Source: Alteromonas pelagimontana (lineage in GTDB: Bacteria > Pseudomonadota > Gammaproteobacteria > Enterobacterales > Alteromonadaceae). Taken from it: 64,000 nucleotides of DNA. Below are positions 1-8,722 of the stretch, one piece after another. The stretch is from the NCBI RefSeq assembly GCF_002499975.2, contig NZ_CP052766.1:1612001-1676000 (forward strand), read 5' to 3'. Position 1 is the stretch's first letter, and each line of letters begins with the position of its first letter. The notes below the pieces were generated by a model. It made no database searches, had not been told where the DNA came from, and worked only from the letters and a program-made list of their open reading frames with translations. The translations under genes and the position numbers were made by a program.

Positions 1-2
1 TA

Positions 3-1088
3 AACATCGCGTTTTTTGGTTCGAGCTTGGTGTCATCTTACTGGAATGGCGCCGCAACCTATTACCGTGGCATCATTCGTGCCCTTGCCGAACGCGGCCA
101 CACAGTGACATTTTACGAACCCGATGCGTTTGATCGCCAGAAGCACCGTGATATGGAAGATCCTTCCTGGGCACGGGTCAGGGTGTATCAACCTACCGAA
201 GAAGCAGCTCTGGCGCAGCTAAAAGAAGCAGCGAAGGCTGACATTGTGGTAAAAGCCAGTGGCGTGGGCGTGCTTGATGAATGGCTGGAGCAAGCAGTGT
301 TGGAATATTGTGGCGATAGCACCACAATATTTTGGGACGTTGATGCGCCAGCCACGCTGGCACGGGTAAAAGAGAACGCCAACGACCCCTTTCGTGAGTT
401 AATTCCGGAATATGACATGGTCTTAACCTATGGTGGCGGCAATCCGGTTATCGACGAATACACCAAGCTGGGCGCGCAATATTGCCAGCCTATTTATAAT
501 GCGCTGGATCCCTCTACTCACCACCCGGTAGAACCGGATTCACGATTTAGCTCCGCACTGTTAGGGTTCTTGGGAAATCGTCTACCCGATAGAGAAGCCA
601 GAGTGAAAGAGTTCTTTTTTAAGCCTGCCCAGCAGTTGCATGATAAGCAGTTTTTGTTAGGAGGCAGCGGATGGGAAGATGTTGCGCAAACCATTCCTAA
701 TTTAGATTACGCCGGTCATATTTATACTCGGGATCACAATGCCTTTAACTGTAGCCCGCTGGCGGTACTTAATATCAACCGTGACAGTATGGCAGCAACA
801 GGATTCTCACCCCCTACCCGGGTTTTTGAAGCCGCCGGAGCCGCAGCCTGTCTGATCATGGACTATTGGCAAGGTGTAGAACAATTTTTAGAGCCAGACA
901 CCGAAGTATTGGTTGCCCGAAATGGTGATGAAGTCACTGCACACCTGCAAAATTTGTCGGTAGAGCGAGCTAAGAGCATTGGTCAGGCGGCGCGAGCGCG
1001 CGTGCTGGCAGAGCATACTTATAGTCATCGCGCAGAACAATTCGAGCAGATTATGAAGGCCGAACGCACCAGTCGTGCCTATGTATAA
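3..1088 (+). CDS. CgeB-like glycosyltransferase (5' end outside window)
   Basis: Probable glycosyltransferase of the CgeB/group 1 type (GT-B fold expected), likely transferring a sugar to a surface or secreted glycan in the cytoplasm. The reading frame is open to the left edge and the residues NIAFFGSS precede the first possible start (TTG at 27), matching the N-terminus of the next gene (NIVFFGLS), so the true start lies outside the window. Visible motifs are RGHTVTFYEPD near the N-terminus, the central TYGGGNP and the C-terminal FSPPTRVFEAAGAAACL, the usual donor-binding region of this family. The gene is followed after 18 bp by a paralogue with the same layout (HRDMEDP here, HRDMPEP there), so the pair arose by duplication. 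Acceptor and donor sugar cannot be told from sequence. Confidence 0.8.
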   Translation, partial: NIAFFGSSLVSSYWNGAATYYRGIIRALAERGHTVTFYEPDAFDRQKHRDMEDPSWARVRVYQPTEEAALAQLKEAAKADIVVKASGVGVLDEWLEQAVLEYCGDSTTIFWDVDAPATLARVKENANDPFRELIPEYDMVLTYGGGNPVIDEYTKLGAQYCQPIYNALDPSTHHPVEPDSRFSSALLGFLGNRLPDREARVKEFFFKPAQQLHDKQFLLGGSGWEDVAQTIPNLDYAGHIYTRDHNAFNCSPLAVLNINRDSMAATGFSPPTRVFEAAGAAACLIMDYWQGVEQFLEPDTEVLVARNGDEVTAHLQNLSVERAKSIGQAARARVLAEHTYSHRAEQFEQIMKAERTSRAYV

Positions 1089-1106
1089 AAGAGTAGAGGG
1101 TAATTT

Positions 1107-2207
1107 GTGAAGCAACTAAATATTGTTTTTTTTGGCTTATCTATCACCTCTTCCTGGGGCAACGGACATGCTACTACATTTCGCAGTCTGATTAAGGCAT
1201 TAAACCGGCGCGGCCACCAGGTGACATTTTTTGAAAGAGATGTTCCCTGGTATGCCAATCATCGGGATATGCCAGAGCCAGCATTTTGTCAAACCGTGCT
1301 TTACCAGGAACTGGCTGAACTGGATAAACATCGGGAATTAATAAATGATGCCGATTTTATTATTCTCGGTTCATACACTCCCGATGCCGCTGCACTGACT
1401 GATCTTATTGAGAAGGTATCAGCTCCGTGTTTTGCCTTTTATGACATCGACACTCCGGTCACGCTTGCCAAATTGGCAAAAGAAGAATGTGAATATCTCA
1501 CTGCGGATGATATCTCGCGTTTTGATCTCTATCTGTCTTTTACCGGCGGGCCTACTCTTGAATTTTTAGAGCAGAAGTACGGCGCGCGCTGTGCCAAGCC
1601 GCTGTATTGCTCTGTTGATCCCGAACTTTACTATCCTGAAAAGGATACGGAGCGCAAATATGACCTCGGCTACCTTGGTACCTACAGCGATGATCGGCAG
1701 CCGACGGTAGAAGAATTGCTGCTACAGCCTGCGCGCCAGCAATCGTCGCTACAAATGCATGTTGCCGGAGCACAGTATCCTGAAAGCGTAAGCTGGCCTG
1801 CCAATGTATTACACAGCGAACATATTCCGCCTCACTTGCACCGCCATTTTTATAATGAACAGCGTTTTACTCTCAACGTAACCCGACAGGATATGATCCG
1901 CGCGGGATATTCCCCCAGCGTACGACTGTTTGAAGCTGCCGCTTGCGGCACGCCAATCATCAGTGACGTGTGGTCCGGTATTGATGAGTTCTTCAGCATT
2001 AATGATGAGATTTTGCTGGCCCGTACGCATAGCGATGTCACCCGCTATCTCAACATGAGTAACGCCGAGAGAGCGACACTGGGCGATAATTTGCGCCAAA
2101 AAGTACTTGCGCATCACACCAGCGAGCATCGTGCTCAGGAACTGGAAAATTACTGGTACGAATTAGTCGCAATTGATGAAAGTGTCGCCTCTGTAGCGGC
2201 TCAGTAG
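1107..2207 (+). CDS. CgeB-like glycosyltransferase, second paralogue
   Basis: A 366-aa paralogue of the preceding gene, with the same N-terminal NIVFFGLS / RGHQVTFFERD pattern and a C-terminal SPSVRLFEAAACGTPIISD segment typical of group 1 (GT-B) glycosyltransferases. The start is GTG, chosen because an AGAGGG ribosome-binding site lies about 6 bp upstream and the protein then aligns with its neighbour from the first residues. The spacing to both neighbours is short (18 and 16 bp), so it is co-transcribed with the upstream transferase and the downstream methyltransferase. The trio is likely a small glycan-modification cassette. The family call is firm; substrate is unknown. Confidence 0.82.
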   Translation: MKQLNIVFFGLSITSSWGNGHATTFRSLIKALNRRGHQVTFFERDVPWYANHRDMPEPAFCQTVLYQELAELDKHRELINDADFIILGSYTPDAAALTDLIEKVSAPCFAFYDIDTPVTLAKLAKEECEYLTADDISRFDLYLSFTGGPTLEFLEQKYGARCAKPLYCSVDPELYYPEKDTERKYDLGYLGTYSDDRQPTVEELLLQPARQQSSLQMHVAGAQYPESVSWPANVLHSEHIPPHLHRHFYNEQRFTLNVTRQDMIRAGYSPSVRLFEAAACGTPIISDVWSGIDEFFSINDEILLARTHSDVTRYLNMSNAERATLGDNLRQKVLAHHTSEHRAQELENYWYELVAIDESVASVAAQ

Positions 2208-2223
2208 CTTAAAGGAAAGTCTA

Positions 2224-2991
2224 ATGAATATGACAACCAAAGCAAAAATTGACGAACTTGGCCCATGGTTCCACAACCTTCATCTGCCCGACGGCAATCA
2301 TACTGCGCCGGAACATTTTTTAGGAGATTTCCCCAAGTTTAAGTGGCAGCAAATCGAACCCCACATCCCAAAAGATCTCACAGGTAAACGCGCACTGGAT
2401 ATCGGCTGTAACGCCGGCTTTTATAGCTTTGAGCTGGCCGGGCGCGGTGCGGATGTTACCGCTATAGATTTGGATGACCACTACCTTAATCAGGCGCGAT
2501 GGGCACAATCGTTGATGCCTAGCCAAGGGAAGGTGACCTTTAAAAAGCAAGCAGTTTATGAGCTGGCTGATGATGATCAGCAATACGATATCGTATGGTT
2601 TATGGGTGTGCTATATCACCTGCGCTATCCTCTTTTAGCGCTGGATATCATCAGGCGGCGTTGTCGGGGCACAATGGTGTTCCAAACGATGACAATGCCT
2701 GGTGATAAAGTAGTAGAAGTTAAAGACAATTATCCACTGGATAAACGAGAAGTTATGTTGCAGGACGGCTGGCCGCAAATGGCGTTTATTGAAAAGCGCT
2801 TTGCTGATGATCCGACTAACTGGTGGGCAGCAAATCATGCTGGTGTGTTAGCGTTGTTACGCGCAGCAGGCTTTACCAATATCAAGCGTATTGCCCATGA
2901 AATTTACGTGTGCGAAGCCGACGGAGAGTCTGATTCGAATAATCCAGATTATGACGCCTTACGTAAAAATCAGGCAAATTCAACTCTTTGA
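2224..2991 (+). CDS. SAM-dependent methyltransferase (CmoB/DUF1698-like)
   Basis: Class I methyltransferase, 255 aa. The SAM-binding motif I ALDIGCNAGFYS lies near residues 56-67, followed by the acidic motif II VTAIDLDD and motif IV DIVWFMGVLYHL. The fold resembles the DUF1698 family that includes the tRNA-modifying enzyme CmoB, but the length is shorter than CmoB (about 320 aa) and the genomic setting is a glycosyltransferase operon, so a sugar or small-molecule O-methyltransferase is more likely than a tRNA enzyme. Start ATG at 2224 is preceded by AAAGGAAAG. It sits 16 bp after the glycosyltransferase gene and 23 bp before a small acidic protein gene. Confidence 0.8.
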   Translation: MNMTTKAKIDELGPWFHNLHLPDGNHTAPEHFLGDFPKFKWQQIEPHIPKDLTGKRALDIGCNAGFYSFELAGRGADVTAIDLDDHYLNQARWAQSLMPSQGKVTFKKQAVYELADDDQQYDIVWFMGVLYHLRYPLLALDIIRRRCRGTMVFQTMTMPGDKVVEVKDNYPLDKREVMLQDGWPQMAFIEKRFADDPTNWWAANHAGVLALLRAAGFTNIKRIAHEIYVCEADGESDSNNPDYDALRKNQANSTL

Positions 2992-3014
2992 ATTAACCAC
3001 GACAGGAGAAAGCA

Positions 3015-3275
3015 ATGAGTTCTGCAAATAGCACTAAAGATCATGACAAAATAAAATCCTGGATTGAAAAGCACGATGGCAAGCCCGCCATTGTAAAAGG
3101 CACAGAAGACGATGGCGATGGTGCCGGACTACTAAGAGTCAAGTTTTCTAACGATGACGATTTAGAAGAAGTTGAGTGGCAAGAATTTTTTAGCACGTTT
3201 GACGAGAGCGATCTGAGCTTTTTGTACCAGGACGATAAAGACAGCCGTTTCTTTAAATTTGTTAAAGGCCATTAA
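3015..3275 (+). CDS. Small acidic protein of a conserved unknown family
   Basis: An 86-aa soluble protein very rich in Asp and Glu, with a conserved-looking pattern KIKSWIEKHDGKPAIVKGT near the N-terminus, an LRVKFS strand, EVEWQEFFSTFDE and the closing LSFLYQD...SRFFKFV. From memory, short proteins of this pattern are widespread and are sometimes named 1,4-alpha-glucan branching enzyme in databases; at this length and without any catalytic motif that name cannot be right. A good GACAGGAGAAAG ribosome-binding site precedes the ATG. It is the last gene of the glycosyltransferase/methyltransferase operon. Function unknown. Confidence 0.75.
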   Translation: MSSANSTKDHDKIKSWIEKHDGKPAIVKGTEDDGDGAGLLRVKFSNDDDLEEVEWQEFFSTFDESDLSFLYQDDKDSRFFKFVKGH

Positions 3276-3595
3276 TATTATCAGTTAAAAGCCGCGGTAG
3301 TAAGGTGCCGTATTATTTACCTTCGCGGTTTGTTCTCGCGACACTCCAATATTATTCTCAGCATAGATTTAGAGTAAGAGCGTGAATAAATATATATTCA
3401 GCAGCCTTGAGAAACAGGAAAGTTTCTCAGCTGATGGCTTTTCGCTCACTCATGCGGTTGCCCTGGAAATTTTCTCTGGTAAATGATTCGCGATCATTTT
3501 TAGATAATGATTCCGCAGCACCAATAGCATTAAAATTTAGGTCGATAGAAATCAAGTAGATTAAGACGATAAAAACCCTAAGTTTTGTTAACTTC
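3276..3595. other. Intergenic region between convergent genes
   Basis: This 320-bp stretch separates the acidic-protein gene (+) from the DUF421 gene (-). It holds a terminator-like hairpin at 3292-3334 and a second short perfect hairpin at 3408-3429 (TGAGAAAC, 6-nt loop, GTTTCTCA). No convincing gene was seen. Confidence 0.5.
3292..3334 (+). terminator. Possible intrinsic terminator
   Basis: Arms CCGCG...AAGGT (3292-3306, with a 5-nt bulge) and ACCTTCGCGG (3319-3328) pair and are followed by TTTGTT. The position 16 bp after the acidic-protein stop suits a terminator for the first operon. The bulge and short T-run make this tentative. Confidence 0.35.
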
Positions 3596-4117
3596 TTAAG
3601 AGAGTTTGGCAGATAAATTATCGCTATCCTCTATCCCTTTTTCCTCTCCTGGCTTAGGCAAAATACTTAACTGTCCATTGGGCTCAAATATCACAGCAGA
3701 TATACGGGATTCATCGACATATCCTTTTTGACGAATGTTCATTTTGACTTCCTCTATTGTAATTCTCTCTCTTCGCATATTCTGCGTGATATAGCCGCTT
3801 TTGGAATAAAGCAAAACGGGATTCTTCTTCATTAGTTTATCAAAGCCTTTGAAACGAGAAGAAAGCAACGTGAAAATGTACTGTAGAGAAAGTAGAACCA
3901 GAAGACCCGTTGTAACTTCGAGGATGACTACCTTCTTAAGCAACACTGAAGATCCTAATATCGAACCCACGGCGACAGTCACGATCCAGTCGAAATTATT
4001 CATAGTTGCGGTTGATCTTTTTCCGAATACATTGACGAAAATGATGCACACAAAATAGATAACCACAGCGGAAACAGCAACGCGGAAGATCTCAAACCAA
4101 CTTTCAAAGAATATCAT
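3596..4117 (-). CDS. DUF421 (YetF-like) membrane protein
   Basis: A 173-aa inner-membrane protein. Two or three hydrophobic segments fill residues 8-30 and about 45-90 (FGKRSTATMNNFDWIVTVAVGSILGS is covered by the family-typical FGKR...DWIVTVAVGS pattern), followed by a basic-acidic cytoplasmic C-terminal domain with MRRERITIEEVKMNIRQKG and AVIFEPNGQLSIL, the DUF421 hallmark. Proteins of this family are found in sporulating and non-sporulating bacteria and have no well-established biochemical role. It is transcribed alone on the minus strand, with the copper-binding-protein gene further upstream in the same direction and a terminator between them. Family assignment is firm. Confidence 0.85.
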   Translation of the reverse strand: MIFFESWFEIFRVAVSAVVIYFVCIIFVNVFGKRSTATMNNFDWIVTVAVGSILGSSVLLKKVVILEVTTGLLVLLSLQYIFTLLSSRFKGFDKLMKKNPVLLYSKSGYITQNMRRERITIEEVKMNIRQKGYVDESRISAVIFEPNGQLSILPKPGEEKGIEDSDNLSAKLS

Positions 4118-4168
4118 TCTAAGGAACCCTGATTAATCTGTGGTATTTACTGCGACGGTGTACGAAAC

Positions 4169-4207
4169 AAAAAAATGCCCTGACAAGCTAATAATCACTG
4201 CCAGGGC
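4169..4207 (-). terminator. Intrinsic terminator of the Cys-rich protein gene
   Basis: Read on the minus strand, GCCCTGGCA (4207-4199) and TGTCAGGGC (4185-4177) form a 9-bp stem with one wobble pair and a 13-nt loop, followed by A and a run of seven T. It lies 22 bp after the stop of the four-helix copper protein gene. Confidence 0.75.
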
Positions 4208-4228
4208 TTCTCTATCTTTTGCCTGCGA

Positions 4229-4558
4229 TTAAGCAGACATTTTTTCGCATTCTTCCGCACACTTCATGCAGGCCTCTGCACATTCCTGGCAGTGAGAATG
4301 TTCATGCTGCTTGCATATCTCACCACATTTGCGACAAATCTCGGCGCACAGTTTGCAAATCTGTTTGGCATATTGGCTACCACGTGCCATGGCAGCTGCA
4401 GCTAGCTGGCATATCTGCGCACAGTCTAAGTCAGTGCGGATGCAATCCTCCATTTTTGCTACGTCGTCTTCGGTTAGGCAGGCCGTCGCGCAGTGATAAC
4501 ACGCTGTAGCACAGCTGTTACAAGCATCTATACAAGAACGATACATTTCATGAGACAT
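4229..4558 (-). CDS. Four-helix bundle copper-binding protein (DUF326/Csp)
   Basis: A 109-aa protein with 19 cysteines, arranged as repeated CxxxC and CxxC pairs along predicted amphipathic helices (for example CIDACNSCATAC, ICKLCAEICRKC, CQECAEACMKC). This matches the DUF326/Csp family, four-helix bundles that store many Cu(I) ions on inward-facing thiols. No signal peptide is visible, so it resembles the cytosolic Csp3 type rather than exported Csp1. A His-rich patch KQHEHSHC lies between helices, as in the family. The ATG is preceded by GGAGAAAG. It forms a single-gene transcription unit with its own terminator. Assignment is firm; the metal is inferred from the family. Confidence 0.88.
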   Translation of the reverse strand: MSHEMYRSCIDACNSCATACYHCATACLTEDDVAKMEDCIRTDLDCAQICQLAAAAMARGSQYAKQICKLCAEICRKCGEICKQHEHSHCQECAEACMKCAEECEKMSA

Positions 4559-4670
4559 TACTTTCTCCTTTAGTACTGTTATGTTCGTAAGGTTTTACCT
4601 GATGCAGATGAGTTAGCTGTACCCAGCTAACCCTCATGCCATCGCCGCAAAAACGGCGTCTCTCAATATA

Positions 4671-4705
4671 AAAGGTTGCGCATCAGGATAGGCTCGGCAA
4701 CCTTT
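4671..4705 (-). terminator. Possible terminator after the SDR gene
   Basis: AAAGGTTGC (4671-4679) and GCAACCTTT (4697-4705) are a perfect 9-bp inverted repeat with a 17-nt loop, 13 bp beyond the stop of the SDR gene; on the minus strand it is followed by TTATATTG. The large loop lowers confidence. Confidence 0.45.
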
Positions 4706-4717
4706 TCGTCGGCATTT

Positions 4718-5620
4718 TTAAGGAAGATGACCACCGCCTGTCACTCCCATTATTTCTGCTGTTACATAGCTCGACTCCTGGGACGCCAGATAAACATACA
4801 TGGGAGCTAATTCTGCCGGCTGACCCGCCCGGCCCATCGGTACCTGTCCGCCAAATTCCTTCAACTTCTCTTCAGGTTGGCCACCGCTTTGCTGCAGAGG
4901 CGTCCAAATAGGGCCGGGCGCCACTCCGTTTACCCGTATGCCTTTTTCAATTAACATTTTAGCCAAGCTCTTAGTGAACGCAGTGATGGCGCCTTTAGTT
5001 GATGAATAGTCGAGCAATCCTGGGGAAGGCTGGTAAGACTGGATTGATGTGGTGTTAATAATACTTGCTCCGGCTGGCATCAGCGGTACAGCCGCTTTAG
5101 TTATCCAGAACATAGCAAAAATGTTGGTAGCATAGGTCTTTTGAAACTGTTCGGTGGTAAGGTCGGCCAATTCTTTAACAAACTGCTGTTTACCTGCATT
5201 GTTTACCAGAATATCTATCGAACCCAGCTTGTCCGCTGCTTGTTGCACAAGGGATTCACAAAACTTTTCATCGGTGATATCACCGACTATACTGTAAGCT
5301 TGCTGGCCGGTGTCCTTCAGTATCTTCAGCGTCTCCGCACCATCTTTTTCTTCACTTTCAAGGTAATTGATAACTACATCCGCGCCTTCGCGCGCAAAAG
5401 CGATAGCTACCGCTCGTCCGATACCAGAATCCCCGCCGGTTATCAGCGCCTTTCTACCCTTCAATCTTCCGGCTCCCTGATAGCTTTCTTCACCGTGATC
5501 AGCTTTAGGGTCTAGCTTTTTATCAAGGGCGGGCTCTGGCTGCGAATCGTTAGCCTTGGGATTGTGCAGAGGGTACTGTTCCCGCGGATCCTGCATCGTG
5601 TACTGATTTTTCTCTGTCAT
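4718..5620 (-). CDS. SDR family oxidoreductase (YhxC/YghA-like)
   Basis: A 300-aa NAD(P)-dependent short-chain dehydrogenase. After a long hydrophilic N-terminal tail (about 50 aa, [14 protein letters not shown] region) comes [18 protein letters not shown], the TGxxxGIG dinucleotide-binding motif, then NNAG and the catalytic YSSTKG (YxxxK). The N-terminal extension is typical of the stress-linked YhxC/YghA/YdaD subgroup, which is often induced in general stress responses; the substrate is unknown. I chose ATG at 5620, not an upstream in-frame start, because TAAGGAGACGAGTA gives a strong ribosome-binding site and the protein then begins MTEKNQ. Its neighbour on the same strand is the Cys-rich copper protein. 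Confidence 0.88.
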   Translation of the reverse strand: MTEKNQYTMQDPREQYPLHNPKANDSQPEPALDKKLDPKADHGEESYQGAGRLKGRKALITGGDSGIGRAVAIAFAREGADVVINYLESEEKDGAETLKILKDTGQQAYSIVGDITDEKFCESLVQQAADKLGSIDILVNNAGKQQFVKELADLTTEQFQKTYATNIFAMFWITKAAVPLMPAGASIINTTSIQSYQPSPGLLDYSSTKGAITAFTKSLAKMLIEKGIRVNGVAPGPIWTPLQQSGGQPEEKLKEFGGQVPMGRAGQPAELAPMYVYLASQESSYVTAEIMGVTGGGHLP

Positions 5621-6736
5621 TACTCGTCTCCTTAGATATTGAGATATGTAAAAAATCCCCCTCAAAAAAACTGATATTTGTGAGAAGACTACACGGCTTT
5701 TTGCAGAAACTGTGCCGATGCTTTTATTAAAACCCTCTTAAAATTTCATTTAAAAATCCCCAGTCATCAACAATATCGATACCTCTTTGTAAGTTAAAGA
5801 AAATACTCAACATTAAACAATAAGACATTTTTAGGCAGGGTAATTATTAAAGACTTGACCCATAGTTTTAAACATAAAAATTACCGCAGGCGTGTAAAGG
5901 TTTCATAAGCACAAGGTTTATATTCCGGATAATGATGATTTCAATAGAAGAAGAAAAAGATATAGAACATCTTGATAAATGGAAATACAACTCAAATTAT
6001 CAGCGCCGCTACTTTAAATTGTTTAAGCTTCGTTGAATTATGTAAAATTAAAATCAAGCTATTACTTCTTGTTATCTGAAAAATGAAGATTAAGTAAAAT
6101 CGTCATTCATGCTGGGAAGTATTATTAAATATTTCTTTTGTTGACCGTAAGGTTTCGCTTAATGGAAAAGGCAGCTATCGAACTAAAAGCTACTGTTGGA
6201 AGTAATATTAATTCATCTTGAGGTGTGCCCACTCAGCGCGAGAACTTTTCAACTTTTGACAAGCCAGTGTTGTGAAGGTTTGGTGGTGCTAAACCGAACG
6301 CAGCTGGCGCAGCTCAAAAGCTGAAAAAGCCGTGCCCTGCTGGCCGCGCTCACAGGAAGATAGAGGAAATAAGTAGAAAGATAAAATCAGGACGCTAAAA
6401 CCGTGGGAGAGCTATTGTTCTTTGAAAGACAGCTAGCAGCGAGAAAGTTTCACGCCAGCGCAAATGAATAATTTGCCAGTCTTATACGGCCCCAAGCCGC
6501 TCGTTTTGCGGTTAGTAGAAAAGAAGTTTGACCATCACACAGGATGTATAAGAGAAGATTTTCCGCTCAGATAGATAATAATGCTGTACATATTGACGCT
6601 ATTTGGTAGTTTTCCATGTGATCCTCGACAAACAGCAAGTACTATCCATGTAGAACAGAGAGTTTTCCTCTGCACCAAGTTGCTTTATAGCAAAATTCCC
6701 AAGTATGCTTATTTATTTGCCAACAAGGACCTTACC
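5621..6736. other. Long AT-rich intergenic region
   Basis: About 1.1 kb between divergent genes (SDR minus, DUF808 plus). It has many stops in all frames and no supported gene. It contains a MITE-like fragment at 6206-6370 and the long leader of the DUF808 gene. Nothing else could be supported. Confidence 0.5.
6206..6370 (+). repeat. MITE-like element, B-end half only
   Basis: Shares long stretches with the B-end half of the complete copy at 8402-8665 (ACTCAGCGCGAGAA, TTTTCAACTTTTGACAAGCC, GGCGCAGCTCAAAAGCTGAA). The terminal TACTAATCC motif has decayed to TATTAATTC. The hairpin arms CTTTTCAACTTTTGA and TCAAAAGCTGAAAAAG, and inside them GCCAG (6263-6267) and CTGGC (6304-6308), remain paired. 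The A-end half is missing. Confidence 0.8.
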
Positions 6737-7648
6737 GTGGCCGCAGCCAATTTACTTGCCTTAATTGATGATATCGCTACTCTTCTTGATGATATTTCTG
6801 TTATGTCTAAGGTCGCCGCAAAAAAGACTGCGGGGGTACTGGGAGATGATCTCGCGCTAAACGCCAATCAGGTTAGTGGAGTGCGGGCAGAACGTGAACT
6901 GCCGGTTGTGTGGGCGGTGGCAAAGGGCTCATTGCTAAACAAGGTTATTATTGTTCCTGCCGCACTGCTAATTAGCGCCTTTGTACCCGTTCTTGTAATT
7001 ATTCTCCTGGTAATGGGGGGACTTTATTTATGTTTTGAAGGCTCGGAAAAAGTACTGCACCGGCTATTTTTTCGTCCTAGTGAGGAAGACCGAGAAGCAC
7101 GTCTTCGCCAGTTAGCAGACGAAAACGTGGACTTGGTTGCACTTGAGAAGGAAAAGATTAAAGGAGCCATTCGCACCGATTTTATTCTTTCTGCTGAAAT
7201 CGTGGTCATTGCATTAGGTAGTGTGCAGGAAGCCAATTTTATCACTCAGGTGGGCGTGCTATGTGCCCTTAGCGTACTGATAACCGCTGGTGTTTATGGC
7301 TTAGTGGCGGGTATCGTAAAAATAGATGACTTAGGCAATTACCTGTTGAAGAAGTCCCTCAGCGGAAATTGGAATGTCTTACAGCGAAACTTAGGGAGAG
7401 GCTTATTAATTTCGGCTCCCATTTTGATGAAAGCACTTTCATTGATTGGAACCATCGCCATGTTCTTAGTAGGAGGTGGTATTCTCACCCACAATATCCC
7501 TCAATTACATCATCTTTCCGAGATGGCAAGTAAAGCAATACCTGCCTTAGGTCCCGTTACCCCCGTTTTAGTTGACGGGTTAATAGGGTTTATCGCTGGC
7601 GCATTAATAGTTGGCGTTATCACCGTCATAGAAAAATTGCGAAAATAG
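6737..7648 (+). CDS. DUF808 family membrane protein (YedI-like)
   Basis: A 303-aa inner-membrane protein. The N-terminus [21 protein letters not shown] followed by [15 protein letters not shown] is the signature of the DUF808 family (E. coli YedI), whose function is unknown. Several hydrophobic segments follow (around [20 protein letters not shown], then LGSVQ...[17 protein letters not shown], then two near the C-terminus). The frame stays open 52 codons further upstream, but family members begin at this point; GTG at 6737 is preceded by AACAAGGA with 7-8 bp spacing and gives the family's normal length. It appears to be transcribed alone after a long intergenic region. Confidence 0.88.
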   Translation: MAAANLLALIDDIATLLDDISVMSKVAAKKTAGVLGDDLALNANQVSGVRAERELPVVWAVAKGSLLNKVIIVPAALLISAFVPVLVIILLVMGGLYLCFEGSEKVLHRLFFRPSEEDREARLRQLADENVDLVALEKEKIKGAIRTDFILSAEIVVIALGSVQEANFITQVGVLCALSVLITAGVYGLVAGIVKIDDLGNYLLKKSLSGNWNVLQRNLGRGLLISAPILMKALSLIGTIAMFLVGGGILTHNIPQLHHLSEMASKAIPALGPVTPVLVDGLIGFIAGALIVGVITVIEKLRK

Positions 7649-7916
7649 CTATCGCAATGCAATAACGGCAAACGCCTTTTTAAGACAGTTGGTGAATTTC
7701 ACTAACTGTTTTAAAAAACTCACCACAATTTGGTTTCACTCATCCTCCAGATAACTCCCGCCTGTAAAAAGTAAAATAAAAATCGTTATATTTCAAAATC
7801 TTATATTTTATTTTCTGATTGGCACAACTATCGCTTTAGTGTGAACGACTTAAGAGATACCTGCCACGCAGTCATTACCAGTGCAGTGTCTAATTACCAT
7901 TATATCAGGAGGATTT

Positions 7917-8213
7917 ATGTTTACTTTTCGTCGTGTACTCACCGCTTTTACCCTAACTGGGATTATGACTGCTAACGCTGTAGCTGCTGAAAACTCAACC
8001 CAGGCTCCTTTACAACGTGCTATAGATGCTTTTGTCACTCACGCTGGGCAACTAACCAAGCAAGAGTTATCAACTCAGGTAACGTATGAGGTGTTGACGG
8101 CCAGCCATCAGTTTGAACCAGATATCCAACCAAAAGAAATGGTCGCTAAAATTACTGTTCGTAATGTCAAAAAAGAGAATGTGACGGTGCGAACTGAGAA
8201 TGATGACGTGTAA
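7917..8213 (+). CDS. Small exported protein of unknown function
   Basis: A 98-aa protein with an N-terminal signal peptide (MFTFRR n-region, hydrophobic core VLTAFTLTGIMTANAVA, probable cleavage after AVAA). The mature part is hydrophilic (about 75 aa) with no recognised motif. The start is ATG at 7917, because TCAGGAGG lies 6 bp upstream; an in-frame start at 7881 lacks such a site and would put residues before the signal peptide. It is followed after 10 bp by a 36-codon membrane-peptide frame, with which it probably forms an operon. Real gene on the basis of RBS and signal peptide; function unknown. Confidence 0.65.
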   Translation: MFTFRRVLTAFTLTGIMTANAVAAENSTQAPLQRAIDAFVTHAGQLTKQELSTQVTYEVLTASHQFEPDIQPKEMVAKITVRNVKKENVTVRTENDDV

Positions 8214-8223
8214 GGACAGAACC

Positions 8224-8334
8224 ATGATTCATTCCGGCGCACTGTTGCTTATTGTTATTGGTCCAATAGCGGCTTACTTGGTTGGAGCCATGTTGTTTAG
8301 CGGCGTACGAATGCTCGTGCACCGCTTGTGTTAA
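8224..8334 (+). CDS. 36-aa single-pass membrane peptide
   Basis: A short frame starting ATG at 8224, 10 bp after the preceding stop and after an AAGGACAG ribosome-binding site. It encodes MIHSGALLLIVIGPIAAYLV and continues to a basic C-terminus (VRMLVHRLC), i.e. one hydrophobic helix with positive-inside charges. The arrangement suggests translation coupled to the exported protein upstream. No family recognised; such short proteins are often subunits or modulators of membrane complexes, but that is only inference. Confidence 0.5.
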   Translation: MIHSGALLLIVIGPIAAYLVGAMLFSGVRMLVHRLC

Positions 8335-8401
8335 TCCCACTCCCTGGGACCTATTCCCCGGAAAATCGGAATAACGTTACGAAGTTCGCGACTAAGCCTT
8401 A

Positions 8402-8665
8402 TACTAATCCACCTTAATGTGTGCTCACTCAGCGCGAGAATTTTTCAACTTTTGACAAGCCAATTTCGTGAAGGTTTAGTGGCGCTAAATCGAACGCAAT
8501 TGGCGCAGCTCAAAAGCTGAAAAAGCCGCGCCCGCAGGGAGATAGAGGATTCCATCTACCCTGCGTTACATTGGTTCGAAAGGCCTGGGCATTCCTTCAC
8601 CAATGCGCCTTGATTAGATGGAATTCTCTATCTCTGAGCTGATCACACATCAAGGGGGATTAGTA
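8402..8665 (+). repeat. Complete MITE-like element, copy 1 (B end left, A end right)
   Basis: 264 bp bounded by the inverted termini TACTAATCC (8402-8410) and GGATTAGTA (8657-8665). The left (B) end continues ATGTGTGCTCACTCAGCGCG, the right (A) end read inward is ATGTGTGATCAGCTCAGAGA. Each half forms a nested hairpin: left arms TTTTTCAACTTTTGA (8441-8455) with TCAAAAGCTGAAAAA (8510-8524) and inner GCCAATT/AATTGGC; right arms 8539-8558 with 8615-8634 (20 bp, one wobble) and inner CATTGGT/ACCAATG. It has no coding capacity, so any movement would need a transposase in trans. A second complete copy lies at 26925-27129 in the opposite orientation. Confidence 0.85.
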
Positions 8666-8722
8666 TTAATTACAGCTATTTTCCTGGCGTTGTTCTGATT
8701 TTCCGGGGCTTTTTTTGTTGCT

